A stretch of DNA of 64,000 nt from Ptychodera flava (Eukaryota; Hemichordata; Enteropneusta; Ptychoderidae): contig NC_091930.1 of assembly GCF_041260155.1 (NCBI RefSeq), positions 22,656,237-22,720,236 on the forward strand, written 5' to 3'. Positions within the stretch are counted from its first letter, which is position 1. Every line of letters starts with the position of its first letter. Below are positions 59,330 through 64,000 of this stretch, one piece after another. The notes under the pieces were generated by a model that did no database searches, was not told the origin of the DNA, and worked only from the letters and a program-made list of their open reading frames with translations. The position numbers and the translations under genes are program-made.

Positions 59330-60922
59330 ACTGTCAGATCACTATCATAAGTCAAGACTGCCCATGTCACCTGGTCACTGATTGGACAGGGTCTGTGTCA
59401 CATGGCGGTGAGGCCTAGGCAACACTGTTACACTTTTCCTGATTGGCTTAATCTGATGATCAACCATATCATATTTTTTTAATTATTGTAATTGTTCTGC
59501 TGGAAACTATGAATTAATCATATTTCTTAAAATAATTTGAATTTCTAGCAAAACTCTAGCACAAGCAGGAGATGACATTATATGTAGCTCATACTGCATC
59601 CAATTACCCCGGGCTCTTTGTTGAAAAAATGAATTCACCCATTTGCAAGAATTCATTGAGGCTACATGTATACTACAGTTTAGTGCCAAATGGGTGAAAA
59701 CAAGATGTTGAACTTGCCAAAAAATAATTTCTACTCTGATATGATGTTTGTTGAATCAACAAAAATGCTGACTACCGGTATACCAACCGATTTCTACCAC
59801 ATACCAACAGAATATCTTTCCTTTTTGTCAAGCATTCTGAGCAAGATGAACTTTCAGCATAACACAAAACTTTTAATCTTGCTACAATTTTTTTCGGTCA
59901 TTTTTGGCTGACTGTAGAGTTTTCACAGATAGTTTTTTCACAGATAAATTCCCTGAGACAAATTGAGTTTCTGTCAGAATATTATGAAAGATAACGGAAA
60001 ACGATAAAGATATTAACTACGGTAGTTCTGTCTGAACACTACTGGCAATGTTCTTTAAAACGAAATTTTACAACAGCTCGGCCTCTCGCATTCGTAGATT
60101 CGTGCAAATGTTATCAATTAAAAACTGTTTTTGTGCCGTGTCCCTCTATTACATGCACCTCCCTAGAGAATACTGTCATTAGACACACACCACACACACA
60201 CACGTTAATGAGGACTGATTGATTAATTGCTACACAGTCAGCATTGAAAACAAACAAGTGAATTCCATGTGCATTCTGGTGAGCTTCAGAGAATACTGAA
60301 TGTCCAGATGATTAAAAAATGCCCCCCTTCAGTTTGCAGCTGCCGCATGAAACATTGGGAAGAGACTTCAGCAATGACACTATACCGGTATATCAGTTTT
60401 GAAAAAAGTCAAACTTGGCTATGTTTTTTTCTCTTGGCAAGTTGTTTGAGTGTATGTTTATGTTTTAAATTTAGTGAAAAAGAGGATAAAATGCATCAAA
60501 CACAAATCCTACATATGCGCTACTTTCTACGAGAATTTCAGTTACCACACACTACTACCAGCATAGCTGTGGCACACATGAAGCAAGTAAAATTAGCCTA
60601 AGATTCACATTCCATCAATATATTGGCATTTCCTTTCACATTCAATATAAATCAATTGCATTTCCTTTTCTCATTCAATGTACATCAATATTTACGACAT
60701 CAAGGACATCTTAAAATGATACGCCTAATGCAAACATACTCCATATACATATATTTACATATTATTTGCATATCAATCACACATGTAATAAATTCATATG
60801 ATCATACAATTAAATCCTTGATAACAGATATCATTTTGTTTTAGGTCGGTAGTTTTCATTTTTGGATGATAAGCATATTACGGTAGTTTCCACCTTTACA
60901 GTCCTTATCAATGTTTTGTATC

Positions 60923-61005
60923 ACCCTTTCACCACCATAGTTTGGCCCCAACCAAGTGTTATCAAGGGAGGTTGTGGACCTGTTTACTGGCAAACAGGGG
61001 TGAAT
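60923..61005. mobile_element. CCCTTTCACC-family miniature element, right end decayed
   Basis: ACCCTTTCACCACCATAGTT then TTGGCCCCAACC and GGTTGTGGACCTGTTTACTG, in the same order as the copy at 55186. The terminal GAAAGGGTT is reduced to GGGGTGAAT. Confidence 0.6.
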
Positions 61006-61402
61006 ACATGTAGGTTAAATGTTTAAACTGCTGGTCACTGTCTTGTCTGTTTTAACCTTACGGAAGTGTGGCTTGGGGCCAACACTGGTCATTTCAAATA
61101 AATGTACAAGTATTTCCTATTCACCCCTATTTCTGAGTGTACAAGTCGGCGCATCCAACTGAAAACTATGGTGAGTTCAAAATTCTGGTACTGAGTGATT
61201 ATACTGAAAAGTGAAAGTTTCCATCAAAACCACTGTGTAATTTTTACAGTGAGCACGGTCCCGTACAGTGGATGTGCGCATTGTACAGTGCGCGTCCTAT
61301 TGTTTGCAGCTATGATGACGTAGCAAGTGACTCGATCACCCTTATACCAGTATACACCAAAGAGGTTCATTTCTGCAGAGTTTCAAAGGCTTTCTGACTT
61401 GG

Positions 61403-61562
61403 TTTCAGTTAGAATCCACCTCTAGGGACAGATATTTGGACTCTCAAACTTTTACAATTCTTTTCTGATCTACTACTTGTGGCGGCTCATTTTAAAGCTC
61501 TTGGAGCACGAAAAAGTTTAAACATCTCAGTTTTTTTTAAATATGAAATTAAATTTTCTTAA
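61403..61562 (+). mobile_element. AAGGTAG-family miniature element, 5' fragment
   Basis: GTTAGAATCCACCTCTAGGG, ACAGATATTTGGACTCTCAA, TTTACAATTCTTTTCTGATC and GGCGGCTCATTTTAAAGCTC match the element's 5' half; the 3' half is absent. Confidence 0.7.
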
Positions 61563-61652
61563 TGTTTTCTTGTCCAAATCTTTCCAGCACAGACCTTGAG
61601 TTCTAACCATTCATAAATTAAACCATTAAAACCTGGCCACGTACATGTACAT

Positions 61653-61866
61653 ACCCTTTGAGTGTTCTAATTTTTCCCGCCAAAATTTCAGTACAACATT
61701 TTACTAATTTTTCTGAAATTTTATTGATAATTTTCAACCAAATGGACATCACATTTCATTGGATACATTTTTATTTAAATTTTGACAGAAATATGAAAAA
61801 AAATTGACTGGTTTGATATATTTTATAAAGGCAACAAAAATTGACTTTGGCGCTCAAAGGGTTAAC
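61653..61866. mobile_element. AACCCTTTGAGC-family miniature element, copy 2
   Basis: ACCCTTTGAGTGTTC at the left and GGCGCTCAAAGGGTTAA at the right. It is inverted relative to the copy at 49485; on the reverse strand it reads AACCCTTTGAGCGCCAAAGT. Confidence 0.75.
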
Positions 61867-63204
61867 CAACATGGTGGTAAATATCTCACTACACAGTTTC
61901 TGACTGCACTGAAGTAGGGAAACCTGACGATATAGGTAGGGCCAAGTTTGTTTTGAACAATCCGCTGTACAGTTCTACGGAATCGTTCTCCAAAGGGAGA
62001 AGATTGTCGTTTTACCAAGAGTAGTGCGGAGTAAAGCAATTACAATCACGTATTAAAAGTCAATTTTTCAAGGCAGCATTTATGATATGTTTTATGAGTC
62101 AGGAAGACAAACGACCTTGAAGGTGACTGTCAAAGAAAATTAATCACGAGTCAATACTCAATGCAAAGAATAATGGCATATGACCTAAATGGATTCATCA
62201 ATTTGAGAGAGAAAAAAATTACACAAAGAATTTAATATTATGAATGAAAACAAAGCAATAATTGATTAATGACCTTTCATTAGTAAATGTCAGAGAACTT
62301 TAATTGCTTGTCCTTGTGTCAGAGTTATTGTAATTTTATGAGTGACAAAAAAAAAAAGTAAATGGCCCAATAATGAACTTGATTGGTGATTATTAATCTT
62401 GATGTGAAATGTACAATGTAATGTGTAAGATTTTGATGAAATTTATCAGTTTGGGTTAATTTGGTGAGGTAGTTTGCTTAGTCAGAATTGAGACAGATTT
62501 CTGCTAGGTTCACACTGAGGCCAATGGCTGCCTGGGCCTGACGGAAGACAATATTAAAAGAAGAATCGGTCTGCGTTTTAAATTTCATGCCTTTGAATCA
62601 CTAATTGACCTCCCTCTAGGCCGACTGCTAGGGCATAAACTACTGGCAGACCAAGCGCACACCTACATGTACGTCCTAAACCATTCACGCATGTAAAATT
62701 TGGGTCTGGTCTCAACTTTTCCACGAATTTATCTTCCCGTCCTCCTTCTGCCCAACTCACTGATACCCGTACATTGTAGCATCAACATTTTGTATTTAAA
62801 TTTTCCATTATGAGCATTTTACTGATCAGTAATTACAGCTCCCAACAATACTGTACATTTTGCTTGTACGGTACAGAGAATAATTTTTGCAATAACATGA
62901 CGCTGAGTGCATGGTGAATTCGGTATGAATTTGCCAGGAAGGAAGACGCCGCTGGGACAGCTTCCTGAATCCATTTAGCAGATTCTTAATTTCCCGTTTT
63001 CCAGTGTTGCCGTTAACTCGGCGACAATGGAAGTGGACACGTTCCTGGAATGTTAACATAGTTTTTGTTGTCTAGACATTTAACAATAGTGCTACAGATC
63101 ACAAAGTCCCTAGAAACCAGCCATGAATCAGTAAGTGCGTGCAATGGTATAATGAATAACCAATTACTGAATGATATGCAATCATGGGTCTTTCGACTTC
63201 TGCT

Positions 63205-63558
63205 GAGGTAGAATGTGAGTTGCGGACAGATATTAGAGTTTCAAATATTTTTTTTCTCATCTACCACTTATGAGGCTTCATTTTTAATCTTTTCAAGTGA
63301 GAAAAATTTCAACCTCTTAGCTTTATTGGAAATCGGAAATTTATTTTTTGCAATAGAGTTAACACAGGGATGGCTGCTATTTTGAATTTCAAGTACGTAT
63401 CAGTAAATGTCGGGTAATTTGTTTCCATGGTACCAAATTTTGCATGGTCACACCTGATTTTTATTCTTGATTTGGTTTAGGGAATGGTTGAAAGTTCTGA
63501 AGAGAAAAGTTTGAGAAAAAATTTAAGGCTTTCACTTTTGAGGTACATACTGCCTTAA
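63205..63558 (+). mobile_element. AAGGTAG-family miniature element, full copy
   Basis: It starts GAGGTAGAATGTGAGTTGCG and ends GAGGTACATACTGCCTTAAA. The interior carries CATCTACCACTTATGAGGCT, ATTTTGAATTTCAAGTACG and TTTTTATTCTTGATTTGGTT. ~354 bp, non-coding. Confidence 0.78.
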
Positions 63559-64000
63559 ACTACAGTAATTTTTTCACAATTTCTGTTCAGTTTGTAAAAT
63601 ATAGTTTTGTTACCCAACTCCTAAAATCATGATGAAATTCCTAGCACTAGTAGTATATGACTTGTCATCACAGCCTTTATTTATGCCATGGTCAATGTCA
63701 TTATCACAGTGTGGATAACCAAAGTCTTGTCTTTGCTAGATTTTATTTGTCAACAAAAACAGTTTTCTCCCCTTCAATACATGGTTCTAGTGGCGAGGTC
63801 CTTGGACAAGAATACGCTACGGATTTGCTTACTAGGCTAAAACACTGTCCCCATCGGACCGTGGTGTAAATTATATCTGTAATGTGATGCACTGCATACA
63901 TCCTATGAACACATATCAACGAATGAAATTTGTGTTGCCTGTCTAATGACAGAATGTAGATCTGCTCTGTCAATTCATTTGAGAACTGGACATATAGGAC

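Larger units (their letters stand above)
50680..64000. other. Right-hand region without a recognised gene
   Basis: Over 13 kb with no confident gene. It includes the presumed promoter and non-coding 5' exon of the multi-IQ gene, one candidate minus-strand exon (59155-59329), miniature elements (52329, 55186, 60923, 61403, 61653, 63205), a 21-base poly-G run (55260-55280), C-runs near 53992 and 55905, and a cryptic AATGTTG-rich stretch (57030-57460). Confidence 0.5.

Overview
The window is nuclear DNA of an intron-rich animal. Genes are split into short exons with GT-AG introns, are AT-rich between exons, and sit among abundant microsatellites, miniature inverted-repeat elements and decayed transposons. 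The proteins (casein kinase II beta, a PEX19-like peroxin, an Sp17-type RIIa/IQ protein, a BTB protein and a multi-IQ protein) and the repeat landscape suggest a marine invertebrate, possibly a deuterostome such as a hemichordate or lancelet. The phylum is a guess. All exon models were built by hand from homology, splice signals and reading-phase arithmetic.

Left part (1-24 kb). A plus-strand casein kinase II beta gene (exons 1162-3990) ends in two tandem, phase-identical last exons. A ~143-bp-period tandem repeat follows. A minus-strand gene with an N-terminal RIIa docking domain and an IQ motif occupies 7677-15710; a plus-strand intronless BTB gene (11267-12217) lies inside its intron between 8892 and 13051. 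A minus-strand PEX19-like gene with a C-terminal CaaX box covers 18739-21798, and two copies of the palindrome GTCACGTGAC plus a CRE lie 0.6-0.75 kb upstream of its start. A 5'-truncated LINE lies at 22.8-23.4 kb. Three long hairpin (snapback) insertions, each flanked by short direct repeats, occur at 10.1, 11.0 and 21.9 kb.

Middle part (26.5-50.7 kb). One large minus-strand gene of 15 exons encodes a ~939-residue acidic protein with a myristoylation-type N-terminus and 11 IQ motifs of neuromodulin/igloo type. Eleven consecutive exons are phase 0-0. Six of them are near-identical modules, five of exactly 45 nt and one of 48 nt. Seven IQ units sit in a single 1055-nt exon. A broken 2.8-kb hAT transposon sits inside one intron.

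Right part (50.7-64 kb). No gene is recognised beyond one candidate exon near 59.2 kb. The region holds copies of several miniature elements, simple repeats and a poly-G run.

Three coding exons that otherwise look functional carry a single-base indel in a homopolymer or purine run. Removing each indel restores exact exon phase, which suggests residual assembly errors rather than dead genes.
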